A stretch of 34,108 bases of DNA from Candidatus Melainabacteria bacterium (lineage in GTDB: Bacteria; Cyanobacteriota; Vampirovibrionia; Obscuribacterales; Obscuribacteraceae). Where the stretch lies: NCBI GenBank assembly GCA_012965515.1, contig DTSE01000185.1:1-34108 (forward strand), in the 5' to 3' direction. Both the position numbers and the translations under genes were made by a program. The notes under the pieces were generated by a model. It saw nothing but the letters and a program-made list of their open reading frames with translations. It made no database searches and was not told the origin of the DNA. Positions 8,457-17,661 of the stretch are shown piece after piece. How positions within the stretch are numbered: the stretch's first letter is position 1; every line of letters begins with the position of its first letter.

Positions 8457-8653
8457 TCATGCGGGCAGTAAAACGAGCCATCTGAATTATGCCCTAAAGT
8501 GCATATCTATTTATGGTTTTTGCTCTGCTTTTGGTGACGCTTTTGCAGGTTTTCCCATTTTGATGAGAAACGGCTGGGGGTATGCGAGGCACGAGCCTGT
8601 TTCAAACACCCCGAAACGCACACCAGGCTGGAAAAACTACCGATTGGACGGGG

Positions 8654-9697
8654 CTAGTCCAGATTTACTTTCTTCTTCACAGTGTAAACGCGCTTGTCCT
8701 GCGACTCATGATATGTCCGCACCAGGATCTCAGCCAAAAGACCCATGAGGATCAGCTGAATTCCTACCATAAAGAACATGGAGACGATGACTGGCAACGG
8801 CGTTTCAATAAAGGAAGTGCCATACCCATACTTGAGGACAACCATCCAGACAAAGGCGGCAGCGCAGGCTACAAGCGACCAGAGACCGGCGGACCCGAAG
8901 ATGTAGATTGGCTTTGTAAGGTAAGACGACATGAACTTGATTGTGATCAGGTCCAGAACTACCTTAATAGTGCGGTTGATGCCGTATTTGGACTGTCCGA
9001 ACTGACGAGCGTAGTGGTTGACCGGAATTTCCGTTACTTTTGCGCCCATCCAGGTGGCATAAATCGGCACGAAGCGGTGCATTTCGCCATACAGGCGCAC
9101 ACCTTCAAGAACTTCTCGGCGGTAAGCTTTCAATGAGCAGCCGTAGTCATGGAGCGGTACACCGCTAATCACGGAGATGATTTTGTTGGCTGTCCAGGAA
9201 GGAATCAGACGTAGCATTAGCCCGTCTTTGCGGTTTTTCCGCCAACCGCTGACGCAGTCGTAGCCTTCTTCCAGCTTTTCAATAAGCCTGTCGATATCGG
9301 CCGGATCGTTCTGCAAATCGGCATCCATCGGGATGATGATGCTGCCTTTCGCGTGGTCGATACCAGCCGACAGAGCGGCGGTTTGCCCGAAATTTCTTAC
9401 GAAACGGACAATCTTGATTCGCGTGTCTTTGAGCGCGATTTTTTCCAGTTTTTCAAAACTTCTGTCTTTCGAGCCGTCATCCACCAAAACCACTTCCCAG
9501 GTTCGCCCCAGTGTTTCGGCGGCGGCAACGATTTTTTGATAGAGAAGGTCAACATTCTCTTCTTCGTTATACACCGGTATCACGAGCGATATGCCAGGTC
9601 TGTCCGGATGCGCCGCAATTGACTTGCGGGTGCCTTCCGGGGCAAAAGTGAGCGTTTGCGCCTGTGTGTTGAAGTTTATGTCGCTTCCTGTGGTCAT
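8654..9697 (-). CDS. Family 2 glycosyltransferase, DPM1/GtrB/ArnC type with two C-terminal membrane helices
   Basis: This GT-A enzyme is expected to move a sugar from a nucleotide donor to undecaprenyl or polyprenyl phosphate on the cytoplasmic side of the membrane. Visible motifs are VIPVYNEEEN (39-48), VDDGS (72-76) and DADLQNDP (125-132), the last with the metal-binding DxD. FGQSKYGINR (about 230) is typical of the GtrB/ArnC group. Two membrane helices follow (about 262-285 and 296-320) and a basic tail. The N-terminal 33 residues precede the fold and may be disordered or include a mis-set start. The sugar and final acceptor cannot be read from the sequence. Divergent from ruvB, across 283 bases without a gene. 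Confidence 0.92.
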   Translation of the reverse strand: MTTGSDINFNTQAQTLTFAPEGTRKSIAAHPDRPGISLVIPVYNEEENVDLLYQKIVAAAETLGRTWEVVLVDDGSKDRSFEKLEKIALKDTRIKIVRFVRNFGQTAALSAGIDHAKGSIIIPMDADLQNDPADIDRLIEKLEEGYDCVSGWRKNRKDGLMLRLIPSWTANKIISVISGVPLHDYGCSLKAYRREVLEGVRLYGEMHRFVPIYATWMGAKVTEIPVNHYARQFGQSKYGINRTIKVVLDLITIKFMSSYLTKPIYIFGSAGLWSLVACAAAFVWMVVLKYGYGTSFIETPLPVIVSMFFMVGIQLILMGLLAEILVRTYHESQDKRVYTVKKKVNLD

Positions 9698-9980
9698 CTC
9701 TATGGAGCCCTTTGTTGGTCACACACATTATCTTGCAGTTCTCTTGACTGGCGGGCTCACCTTGAGATCTTTTCATGATGAGCGTTACAGGAGGAAAGGC
9801 ATGATTGCTTTGCAATAATTAGATGAACCCTGACCAGCGCAGTGGCGGCACATTGAGAAAAACTCATTTTTGCATTTGGCGAATATTGACTAGATTTCTC
9901 TTATGTAGAAACACCGGGTCTCCAAAGACGGTCTTTTCTTCTAGCCGGCCTTAACTTCAGATTTTCGGAAACGTTCGCGA

Positions 9981-11141
9981 ATGACTATTGTTCCAACAAA
10001 TGGTGAGAAGAAAGACAAAAAGGATGGCGCGTCGCAATCCAAGCCCGAAAAGCTGGAAAAGCAACCGATTGCCGAGCGCGATATGAAGGCCAAGGCCAAT
10101 CGCACGCAGGTCCTCTCAGCTAAAGAAACAGCCGCGGACCTGAAGTCCGATGCCACTTTGCGCCCGCAGACACTGGTTGAGTACATTGGGCAAAGCCGTC
10201 TGAAAACGATGCTTACTATGTCCATCGGCGCCGCAAAGTCGCGTGAAGAGGCGCTCGACCACGTTCTTTTCTATGGACCTCCCGGTTTGGGAAAAACCAC
10301 TCTCGCGCGCGTAATTGCCAATGAGATGGGCGCAAGAATTCACATGACGTCCGGTCCGAGCCTGGAGCGCCCTCGCGACATCATCGGTCTTGTGCATCAA
10401 TTGGAAGCCGGAGATGTTCTCTTCATCGACGAAATCCACCGCCTCAGTCGTGTTGCCGAAGAGCTTCTCTACCCGGCAATTGAAGATTTTGTGATTGATC
10501 TGACTTCAGGAAAGGGACATGCAACCCGCACGATGCGCCTGCCTTTGCCGAAATTCACACTGATAGGTGCGACGACCAAGGCAGGGATGATCTCCAACGC
10601 CTTGCGCGATCGTTTTGGTTTTGTTTTGCGCCTGGACTTTTATTCGAAAGAAGAACTCTCCCAGATCGTTGCCAGAACCGCCAAGTTACTAAATGTTCCG
10701 ATGACAGACGACGCAGTGGTGGCAATCGCAGGCAGAGCAAGAGGCACACCGCGTATTGCCAACCGCCTTGTGCGGCTGGTTCGCGACTATGGACATTTTC
10801 AAGGCGCCGAGACTGTTTCCGAAGACATTGCTGTGGCAGCGCTTGACTCTTATCAGGTCGATGCGTTCGGACTCGATGCCACTGACAGGCGCATGCTGGA
10901 AATTTTGATCGAACATTATCAGGGTGGTCCTGTTGGAATAGAAACCATCGCCGCCACTCTAGGAGAGGACTCCGACACGCTCGAAGATGTCTATGAACCA
11001 TTCCTGATTCAGGCTGGATTCATTCAAAGAACTCCGCGTGGACGTTGTGCGACTCCGCAAGCATATACGCATTTAGGTCGAACACCGATGAACCATCACC
11101 TCGGCGCGGGGCAACTGGGCATCGAGTTCAACAAGGAGTGA
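9981..11141 (+). CDS. ruvB: Holliday junction branch migration ATPase RuvB
   Basis: RuvB is the hexameric motor that drives branch migration with RuvA during recombinational repair. Walker A is GPPGLGKTT (99-107), Walker B is DEIH (150-153) and sensor 1 is LIGATTKAG. The arginine-finger segment is ALRDRFGF and the C-terminal winged helix ends FIQRTPRGR. It is 386 residues long; the core begins at about residue 58 (ATLRPQTLVEYIGQ), leaving an unusually long, Lys/Glu-rich N-terminal extension of about 55 residues. An internal ATG at 10084 would shorten this to about 20. ruvA and ruvC are not in the window. It is followed eleven bases later by the YibE/F gene on the same strand. Confidence 0.97.
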   Translation: MTIVPTNGEKKDKKDGASQSKPEKLEKQPIAERDMKAKANRTQVLSAKETAADLKSDATLRPQTLVEYIGQSRLKTMLTMSIGAAKSREEALDHVLFYGPPGLGKTTLARVIANEMGARIHMTSGPSLERPRDIIGLVHQLEAGDVLFIDEIHRLSRVAEELLYPAIEDFVIDLTSGKGHATRTMRLPLPKFTLIGATTKAGMISNALRDRFGFVLRLDFYSKEELSQIVARTAKLLNVPMTDDAVVAIAGRARGTPRIANRLVRLVRDYGHFQGAETVSEDIAVAALDSYQVDAFGLDATDRRMLEILIEHYQGGPVGIETIAATLGEDSDTLEDVYEPFLIQAGFIQRTPRGRCATPQAYTHLGRTPMNHHLGAGQLGIEFNKE

Positions 11142-11151
11142 AGATTTAGCT

Positions 11152-12462
11152 GTGGGCTGTTTTGCAAGAGCACCGCTTTTCCTCTGTTGTGCTCTCGTCT
11201 CTGTTTTTCTAAATATCTCATCACTGCAGGCATACGCCGAGCCGGTAGACGCCGCCAAAACTGCTTCTCCTGTGCAGTCGAGCAAACCAAATGCTCGCAT
11301 AATCGAGCGCGGTGCCGGGCCGATTGACGAATCTTTTGTTGTCGGCAAAGTTAAGTCTGTCTCTGCCGCGAAACTAGATCGACTGCTTCTGGATAAGACC
11401 GGCATGGTCAGCAACAGGCAAACTGTTGAAGTGGAAGTTACTGAAGGTCCTCTTTCCGGGCAGACCTTCACCGTGACCAATGAGATTACCGACAATCCAT
11501 CATTCAACGTTTCGGTCGTTCCCGGTCAGGAAGTAATACTGTCCGTGGTGACAGGCGGCGGAGAGCGCGAGGTGAATATTGCCGACTATCACCGTGCTCC
11601 AATCATCATTGGATTGGGAGTGATTTTTCTGGCGGCATTTCTATTTTTTGGTGGCAAGCAAGGTTTTAAGTCGCTTGCCGGCTTAATTGCCACGGTCGCT
11701 TTAATCGCATATGTCTTGCTTCCTATGAGTTTGAGCGGTTTCGACCCGCTGCTGGTTTCGATCTTCATTTGTCTTGCCGCTGCCTCGTGCAGCATGTTCT
11801 TTGTCGCTGGTTTTTCACGCAAAGCTTTTGCTGCCGTAATCGGCACCGTAGGTGGTGTAATCATCGCCGGTGTTTCAGCGGAGCTTGTAATTGCTTTTGC
11901 TCCGCTGACCGGTCTTTCCAGTGAAGAGGCTCAGATATTGCGAGGATCTCTGGACAACCAAAGACCGGTTTTCTTCAGCGGACTTCTGGCGGCCGGCATG
12001 TTGATAGGCGCTCTCGGCGTAATCATGGACGTGGCCATTTCAATTTCGTCCACTGTGACAGAGGTGGCCCGCACTGCCGCTAATCCAAGTTTCAAGCTGC
12101 TCTATGGCGCCGGGATGAATGTCGGTCGTGACATCATGGGCACTATGACAAACACGCTGGTGCTGGCATATGCAGGTGGCGCGTTGCCACTTTTGCTGCT
12201 TGCCAGGCAGATGCCCTCAGCCAAGTTAATCAATCTTGATCTGTTTGCAACAGAAATTGCATCAGCCCTGAGTGGCAGTCTGGGTCTGGTTTTTACTATC
12301 CCACTTACAGCTCTGGTCTCAGCTTATCTGATAGGACGCGCTGGAAACACCACTTCAATTTCAGGTAAAAAAGGGAACGAGGATGAAGGCATTCGGATTG
12401 AGGACATGCCGGAAGGCGGTGCGTTGACACCCAGCAATGACCAGTCAGAGGGAATTCGATGA
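11152..12462 (+). CDS. YibE/F family multi-pass membrane protein
   Basis: The GTG start is preceded by GAAGAT six bases upstream and a stronger AAGGAG thirteen bases upstream. An N-terminal hydrophobic segment (LFLCCALVSVFLNISSLQAYA) is probably a signal peptide. Next is a beta-rich extracellular region (VEVTEGPLSGQTFTVTNEIT, PGQEVILSV), then about seven membrane segments with family features: IIIGLGVIFLAAFLFFGGKQG, GVIMDVAISISSTVTEVAR and GMNVGRDIMGTMTNTLVLAYAGG. These match the YibE/F family (PF07907), whose function is not established. A cytoplasmic tail follows. It overlaps cdsA by four bases (ATGA), so the two are probably co-translated. Confidence 0.9.
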   Translation: MGCFARAPLFLCCALVSVFLNISSLQAYAEPVDAAKTASPVQSSKPNARIIERGAGPIDESFVVGKVKSVSAAKLDRLLLDKTGMVSNRQTVEVEVTEGPLSGQTFTVTNEITDNPSFNVSVVPGQEVILSVVTGGGEREVNIADYHRAPIIIGLGVIFLAAFLFFGGKQGFKSLAGLIATVALIAYVLLPMSLSGFDPLLVSIFICLAAASCSMFFVAGFSRKAFAAVIGTVGGVIIAGVSAELVIAFAPLTGLSSEEAQILRGSLDNQRPVFFSGLLAAGMLIGALGVIMDVAISISSTVTEVARTAANPSFKLLYGAGMNVGRDIMGTMTNTLVLAYAGGALPLLLLARQMPSAKLINLDLFATEIASALSGSLGLVFTIPLTALVSAYLIGRAGNTTSISGKKGNEDEGIRIEDMPEGGALTPSNDQSEGIR

Positions 12463-13358
12463 AAAGAATTCTCTATGGATTTGGATTGTTTTTCGTGGCT
12501 GTCGCGAGCATTCTCTGGGGTGGATTGGTCTTTCCGATTGTCATGGCGTTTGCCTGTTATTGGGGCGGCAATGAGTTCGTCAATATGTCCAGGGCTAAGG
12601 GGTTTAAGCCTTCGCCGCGAATTGTCAAGGGTATGATTCTGGCATTTTTTGCCGTTGCTGCCCTACCCGTCATCCCGGGGCTCAATATCCCTTGTACTTA
12701 TCCACTTGAACACTATCCGCTGCTTTTGACCGTGGGCATTTGCCTCTCGTTCTTTCGTCTTTTGTTTCGCCATGAAACTCCACCAGCCACTATTGCCGAT
12801 ATTGCGACCACGATCCTTGGTTTCATCTATGTCGGTTTTCTTCCCAGCCATCTGGTTTTGCTGAGAAACCTTACCGCCCCCGGCGTCTCCCAAGCCGTGA
12901 ATCCCCTGCAGCAACCCGGTCTGGCTTACGTTTGGGTGTGTCTTTTCATCGTTTGGGCGACAGATGTGTTCGCCTATTACGCCGGCAAGAAGTTTGGCAA
13001 GCATCTCCTTTACCCGCAGATTAGCCCGAAAAAGACGATAGAGGGTGCAGTTGCCGGTCTACTTGCTTCAATATTTTGGGCGACGGTAGTGGTTTATGCC
13101 GCTGACAATTTCCTGTTTGTAAACACTCATCCATTTCGCGACAAAATCTGGCATGCGCCGCTGATGGGGCTTTTTGTATCGATCGGGGCGCAATTGGGCG
13201 ACCTTTGCGAATCACTTCTCAAGAGAGATGCCGGGATGAAAGACTCCAGCGACGCAATTCCCGGCCACGGCGGGCTTCTGGATAGGGGCGACAGCCTGAT
13301 TTTCGGCTCTCCAATTAGCTACTATTGGATATGGATCGTTGTTTTGGGACATTTTTAA
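12459..13358 (+). CDS. cdsA: Phosphatidate cytidylyltransferase CdsA
   Basis: CdsA makes CDP-diacylglycerol from phosphatidic acid and CTP, the common precursor of bacterial phospholipids. The protein has about seven or eight membrane helices. Its C-terminal half carries the family signature: SPKKTIEGAVAG, then QLGDLCESLLKRDAGMKDSS, then IPGHGGLLDRGDS, with the metal-binding aspartates in the expected places. At 299 residues its length is normal. The start codon overlaps the YibE/F stop as ATGA, so expression is coupled to that gene. A tRNA-Ser gene begins 68 bases after its stop. Confidence in the function is high. Confidence 0.96.
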   Translation: MKRILYGFGLFFVAVASILWGGLVFPIVMAFACYWGGNEFVNMSRAKGFKPSPRIVKGMILAFFAVAALPVIPGLNIPCTYPLEHYPLLLTVGICLSFFRLLFRHETPPATIADIATTILGFIYVGFLPSHLVLLRNLTAPGVSQAVNPLQQPGLAYVWVCLFIVWATDVFAYYAGKKFGKHLLYPQISPKKTIEGAVAGLLASIFWATVVVYAADNFLFVNTHPFRDKIWHAPLMGLFVSIGAQLGDLCESLLKRDAGMKDSSDAIPGHGGLLDRGDSLIFGSPISYYWIWIVVLGHF

Positions 13359-13426
13359 GCGAGCAGGAGACCCTGAGCGCTATGTATGATATGTTCTATA
13401 GACCTGCCCTAAACGGGCGCGTTCTT

Positions 13427-13516
13427 GGAGAGGTGGCTGAGTGGTCGAAAGCGGCTTCCTGCTAAGAAGTTGTACGGTCAAAAGCTGTACCGAGGGTTCG
13501 AATCCCTCCCTCTCCG
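13427..13516 (+). tRNA. tRNA-Ser (anticodon GCT)
   Basis: The acceptor stem GGAGAGG (13427-13433) pairs perfectly with CCTCTCC (13509-13515), followed by discriminator G. The T arm is GAGGG-TTCGAAT-CCCTC. The anticodon loop CTGCTAA places GCT at 13461-13463, reading AGC and AGT. A long variable arm (TGTACGGTCAAAAGCTGTAC region) is typical of class II serine tRNAs. The CCA end is not encoded. Confidence 0.97.
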
Positions 13517-13652
13517 AATCTTTCGAATTGAATTGATCAGATATTTTGCAGCACAAGCGACGCGGGCTGCTAAAGTCTTTGGTATCTGTTGTTTTTCAGT
13601 CGGGCATTCTGTGACTGATGCAGCAGCGATTACACGCATCTAGACGAGTAAG

Positions 13653-14354
13653 ATGTCCGAACTTGCCCTGGTTATTCCGGTCTATAACGAAGAAGGCACC
13701 GTCAAGGATGTTATCGACGAGTGGTATTCGATGTTGCTTGGGCAGCAGATCGATTTCAATCTATTTGTCCTGAACGACGGCTCGACCGATGGCACTAGAG
13801 CAGACTTGGATGAGATGCAAGCGAAGCTGCCCTTGCTGAAAGTCATTCATAAGGAAAACAGCGGGCACGGGCAGACTTGTATTGCCGGTTATAGAGCTGC
13901 AATAGACTCCGGAGCAGTCTGGATCATGCAGATTGATTCCGATGGGCAATGTGAGACAAAATACTTTCCGGAGTTTTGGAAAGCGCGCGAACAAGGCGTT
14001 GCCGTCATGGGCTTTCGAGTCAATCGCGATGACGGATTGGACCGTACTCTTATCTCCAGAGTTTTGACCTTCACAATTTTTCTGCTGTCATCAGTTTACG
14101 TCAAAGATTCCAATGTCCCATATCGTTTGATGCATCGTATCGATCTGGCGGAAGTAATCAGCAAAGTTCCACCGACGTTTTACCTCGCGAATGTGCTTGT
14201 CTCGCTGATTTACCAAAAGCGTTTTCGAATAAAATGGCTGTCGATCGGTTTTCGCGAAAGACCTACCGGTAAGCCGAAAGCCAATCATGCCCGCATGTTG
14301 GAGCTGGCTTTCGATTTGATGAAAGATATTGTTGCTATTCGAAGTAAAATTTAG
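13653..14354 (+). CDS. Family 2 glycosyltransferase, soluble
   Basis: A GT-A fold enzyme of 233 residues begins directly with LALVIPVYNEEGTVKDV and has NDGSTDGT and QIDSDGQ (the DxD-like metal site as DSD). There are no convincing terminal membrane helices; one moderately hydrophobic stretch (VLTFTIFLLSSVYV) lies after the catalytic part and may touch the membrane. The shape is that of polyprenyl-phosphate or surface-glycan glycosyltransferases. It lies 26 bases upstream of the UDP-galactopyranose mutase gene on the same strand, which suggests a role in a galactofuranose-containing glycan, but the substrate is not shown by the sequence. Confidence 0.88.
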   Translation: MSELALVIPVYNEEGTVKDVIDEWYSMLLGQQIDFNLFVLNDGSTDGTRADLDEMQAKLPLLKVIHKENSGHGQTCIAGYRAAIDSGAVWIMQIDSDGQCETKYFPEFWKAREQGVAVMGFRVNRDDGLDRTLISRVLTFTIFLLSSVYVKDSNVPYRLMHRIDLAEVISKVPPTFYLANVLVSLIYQKRFRIKWLSIGFRERPTGKPKANHARMLELAFDLMKDIVAIRSKI

Positions 14355-14380
14355 ACGAGAGTTCTTGGCGTTGGCGCAGT

Positions 14381-15475
14381 ATGCAAGTTGATTATCTAAT
14401 CGTTGGATCTGGTTTGACCGGTGCCACAATTGCGCGCACTCTCAAGGATGCCGGGAAAGAAGTTCTGGTGCTGGATCGCCGCTCTCATCTTGGCGGCAAT
14501 GTGCATGACACATTTCACCCTAGCGGCATTCGCATACACACTTATGGTCCACATTATTTTCGAACATCATCTGAAGCGATTTGGAATTTCGTCAATCGGT
14601 TTTCGAAATTCTATAAGTACGAGGCCAAGTTAAAGACTCTGATAGACGGAGAGTTTCAGAACTGGCCGGTTTCAAAAGACTATGTAGAAGAACTTTGTGG
14701 CAAGGATTGGAAACCTGGCTTTACAGGAACTCCCTCGAATTTCGAAGAAGCATCACTTGCTTCCATGCCACAGCCAATCTATGAAAAGTTTGTCAAAGGC
14801 TATACGGAAAAGCAATGGGGAGTGAAAGCGACAAGCCTTTCTGCCAGCCTCGCTCGCCGCTTTACGGTACACAAAGGCGATGACCCACGCTTGATGCCTC
14901 ACAAGTATCAGGGCATACCGGAAAACGGTTATGCTGCCTTCATGACCAGTATGCTCGAAGGTATTCCTCTCGAGTTGAACATCGACTATCTCAAAAATCG
15001 GCAGCGATTTGAGGCGCGCAAATTGACCGTCTTTACCGGTCCAATTGATGAATACTTTGACTTTGACCTGGGGCGTTTGGGGTATAGAGGTCAGCAGCGA
15101 CAGCACCAGTATCTGAGTGATGTTGATGTGTATCAACCCTGTGGGCAGGTCAACAATCCCGACCCGAACAATGGGCCGCATGTGCGCATTCTTGAATGGA
15201 AACACATGATGAATCCGGAGCTCACATCACAAATTCAAGGAACTGTAATTACGAGTGAAACTCCCTTCACGCCAGAGGATGCCGAGCAGTACGAGTATCC
15301 ATTTCCTGACAGTGCAAACGATGCGCTGTACCAGCGTTATAGAGAGCGAGCAGACCAGATCCCGAAACTGTTGATTGCCGGAAGACTCGGAGAATACAAA
15401 TACTTTGATATGGATCAAGTAATTGCGCATGCTCTGATGCTTTGCGAAAAAATTCTCTCGATGTACGAGAAGTAA
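14381..15475 (+). CDS. glf: UDP-galactopyranose mutase
   Basis: This flavoenzyme converts UDP-galactopyranose to UDP-galactofuranose for cell-surface glycans. The N-terminal FAD-binding motif is DYLIVGSGLTGATIARTL, followed by LDRRSHLGGNVHD. The family loop is YGPHYFRTS (55-63), then GYTEKQWGVKA, FTGPIDEYFDFDLG and, at the C-terminus, GRLGEYKYFDMDQVIAHAL, which closes the FAD site. Length (364) is normal. In the E. coli-type motif HIFHT the second His is conserved; here it is Arg61. I believe HYFRT occurs in a distinct subgroup of these proteins, so this need not mean loss of activity. It follows a family 2 glycosyltransferase and ends 19 bases from the convergent large membrane protein. Confidence 0.92.
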   Translation: MQVDYLIVGSGLTGATIARTLKDAGKEVLVLDRRSHLGGNVHDTFHPSGIRIHTYGPHYFRTSSEAIWNFVNRFSKFYKYEAKLKTLIDGEFQNWPVSKDYVEELCGKDWKPGFTGTPSNFEEASLASMPQPIYEKFVKGYTEKQWGVKATSLSASLARRFTVHKGDDPRLMPHKYQGIPENGYAAFMTSMLEGIPLELNIDYLKNRQRFEARKLTVFTGPIDEYFDFDLGRLGYRGQQRQHQYLSDVDVYQPCGQVNNPDPNNGPHVRILEWKHMMNPELTSQIQGTVITSETPFTPEDAEQYEYPFPDSANDALYQRYRERADQIPKLLIAGRLGEYKYFDMDQVIAHALMLCEKILSMYEK

Positions 15476-15494
15476 AATCAGTGAGAGTGTTTCT

Positions 15495-17531
15495 CTAGTG
15501 AATGAACGCACTAGAATTGATCATTAGCGCCTTAGACAATGGCCGCTCCGCTGCCACAGGCAGGCTCCAAATCGGCGATGTTTTGTCTTTCCAGATCGCA
15601 TCGGTATTTTTGATGACGAGAACGTCGATGTGATACTTTGCACAAATGTCTTTCACTTGTTCAAGCGTCAGTCCAGGTCTAAACATGGACTCAATTTCGT
15701 TTGCGACCGGCTTGTATTCTTCCTTGGTCGGACCGAAACAATAGCCGTTGCGCTCATCGGATGCGGCTGCTTGGCGATGAGCATACAGTCCGCCTATCAT
15801 TTTTCCGCCCGGATTGTGTTGAACGACTGCATCAATCTTTGTGCGTCTATTTAGTTCTGCATACACGGCCCGCAGGTCATATAAAGCGGTACCACCAAAA
15901 CTGGCTGAAGCAACGCGTGTGAGATAAAGATCCGCACCGCATGTAAGAACGCCGATTGCGATGAGACCTTTCAAAAGGGGTGTCATCTTGGCTTTTGGAT
16001 ATTCGGCCTTGCCTATCATTAGCATGTAGTTTGCCGCCCACAATATGCAGGCGAAGAGTGCTGGAATAACAACTCTCCAACCGAAGTCATTGCCCACCAC
16101 GGTAGACCTTACGAAAGTGCTTAGAACAAGGCAGACAGTGAACATTGTGATGAGAAATTGCTCTCTTTCAGTGATCTTCTCTTTGAACCGAAGTCGCCAA
16201 TATTGAAGTGTTGCTGCAAGCACAAAGCCCATGCTGTAAATGAATGAAAATGGGAAGTAGACGATTTGCAATAGCAGATACAAAATACCTTGCTGTTGAA
16301 CAAATAGCTGGGGCAGCGGATCTAGGTACTTAACCGCAAGCTTGAGGGGGAAGCCTTTTTGATGATTGGCGTGCACAATTTCGCGAATGATGGGAAATGC
16401 AAATGCCAATCCAAGACCACCTACGGCAAACATCGATATGATTGATAGATTCGATTTTCTCAAGGCAGAAAAAAATAACCAGCCAGCGAACGTGGCTGCC
16501 AGTGCGAATGCAAGATAGACAGACTGTCCTAGTGTGCTTGCAGCACAAAGCCCAGCCAGAAGAATATGGATGAACCATTTCCCAGAGAATTTTGTCTTGC
16601 TTGCTTCCATGTAGAGGAACATGCAAGTCAGCATCGCTACGAATGCGGCAATGTGGTGGGGTACCCAATAGGTGGAGGTGGTGAAGGGAAAAATTGTGTC
16701 GAAGGAGCAAGCAATGATGGAGGGCAAATTCTCAATGTTGGCCATCATGGCCAGCAAGTTCAATGGCAGGGCGACCAAGACGTACATGTTGCCGACCAAA
16801 AGAAAAAGCATCGCGAAAAGTGCGATGCTTTTTCCTGTGTTTTTCACAAATCGAAAGTAGCGAGCGCAGAATGCTGTTGCTGCAACCAGAACCAAGCTAG
16901 TCCAAATCGCGCCGCCGATGACCGCAGACCGAGCGTCGAATGGAGTTCCGATAATCTTGGCTATCATGGCAGCCTCGAGGTGCCAGAAATAGTAGTAGAA
17001 AAGAACTTGTGGATGTCCCGGATAGAACATTGGATTGGTCGGCGGCACACCTGTTCTGCAGATTGCATCAGCTATGGAGATGTGCTTTAGGAAGTCGCCG
17101 GCTGTCGATGGAAAGTAGAGAGAGTTGCCGATTTGCACGTCTGCGATCATCAAAAATGCAACCAAGCACCAGGCGGTAATCCCGAGTGAGATTGCGCCGG
17201 CAGAAAGCTTCAGCTTCCGTTCAATTTTGAGCAATTCACGCAGTTTTCGGTGAATTTTTATCAGCACGATCAAGAAGATGGCGCTGGTTGCCATGGATAT
17301 TTTGGCAATCGCATCTACCCCGAATGCGCTTGCGCAAAGATGATTCAGTACGGGCATGACTCCGACTGCCAACATCATTGATAGTTGCAGTTGGGTGCCT
17401 AAGGTCTTTGCACGAAAGGAAAGGGCGTTGGAGAAAAAGCCGATCAAATAACCTTGACTGATTTGCACCGCTGCCCAGGCCAGCAAGGCCAATGCGCTTC
17501 CGCATAGATCAAGCAGCATGAAGTTTGTCAT
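15495..17531 (-). CDS. Large multi-pass membrane protein, GT-C-like, with C-terminal soluble domain
   Basis: The protein has about 12 or more hydrophobic segments and a C-terminal soluble part of about 150 residues. The start is uncertain: an in-frame TTG at 17561 and ATGs at 17531 and 17519 are possible, none with a good ribosome binding site; I chose the first ATG. The loop GDFLKHISIADAICRTGVPP, with an acidic residue soon after a membrane helix, and FYPGHPQVLFYYYFWHLEAA resemble GT-C type membrane glycosyltransferases, which use polyprenyl-linked sugars on the outer face. This is a resemblance in layout rather than a firm family match. The C-terminal part (KIDAVVQHNPGGKMIGGLYA, then YHIDVLVIKNTDAIWKD) fits the soluble domain seen in such enzymes. 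Its neighbours are glycan genes. Confidence 0.75.
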   Translation of the reverse strand: MTNFMLLDLCGSALALLAWAAVQISQGYLIGFFSNALSFRAKTLGTQLQLSMMLAVGVMPVLNHLCASAFGVDAIAKISMATSAIFLIVLIKIHRKLRELLKIERKLKLSAGAISLGITAWCLVAFLMIADVQIGNSLYFPSTAGDFLKHISIADAICRTGVPPTNPMFYPGHPQVLFYYYFWHLEAAMIAKIIGTPFDARSAVIGGAIWTSLVLVAATAFCARYFRFVKNTGKSIALFAMLFLLVGNMYVLVALPLNLLAMMANIENLPSIIACSFDTIFPFTTSTYWVPHHIAAFVAMLTCMFLYMEASKTKFSGKWFIHILLAGLCAASTLGQSVYLAFALAATFAGWLFFSALRKSNLSIISMFAVGGLGLAFAFPIIREIVHANHQKGFPLKLAVKYLDPLPQLFVQQQGILYLLLQIVYFPFSFIYSMGFVLAATLQYWRLRFKEKITEREQFLITMFTVCLVLSTFVRSTVVGNDFGWRVVIPALFACILWAANYMLMIGKAEYPKAKMTPLLKGLIAIGVLTCGADLYLTRVASASFGGTALYDLRAVYAELNRRTKIDAVVQHNPGGKMIGGLYAHRQAAASDERNGYCFGPTKEEYKPVANEIESMFRPGLTLEQVKDICAKYHIDVLVIKNTDAIWKDKTSPIWSLPVAAERPLSKALMINSSAFIH

Positions 17532-17661
17532 AGCCAGAAAACCAAAGTCCGTCAATTCCAAGGGTGATGGACAATACAGTTTAGCTGAATTAACGCTCCA
17601 TTGGGCGCGGAAAGACCAACAGAGAGTCGCGAATAGGAAGCTGGGCTGCTAAAGTTTTTAA

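Noticed and set aside
9698-9980. TTGACT near 9886 as a -35 box for ruvB
   Set aside because: No -10-like hexamer lies 16-18 bases downstream, so I do not call a promoter; otherwise nothing was seen in this divergent gap.
13425-13643. A 72-codon open frame on the plus strand
   Set aside because: It runs through the whole tRNA-Ser gene and has no similarity to a protein.
15495-15514. CTAGTG/CACTAG hairpin at the convergent ends of the mutase and large membrane protein genes
   Set aside because: Only six pairs, no T run on either side, and it lies inside the coding sequence.
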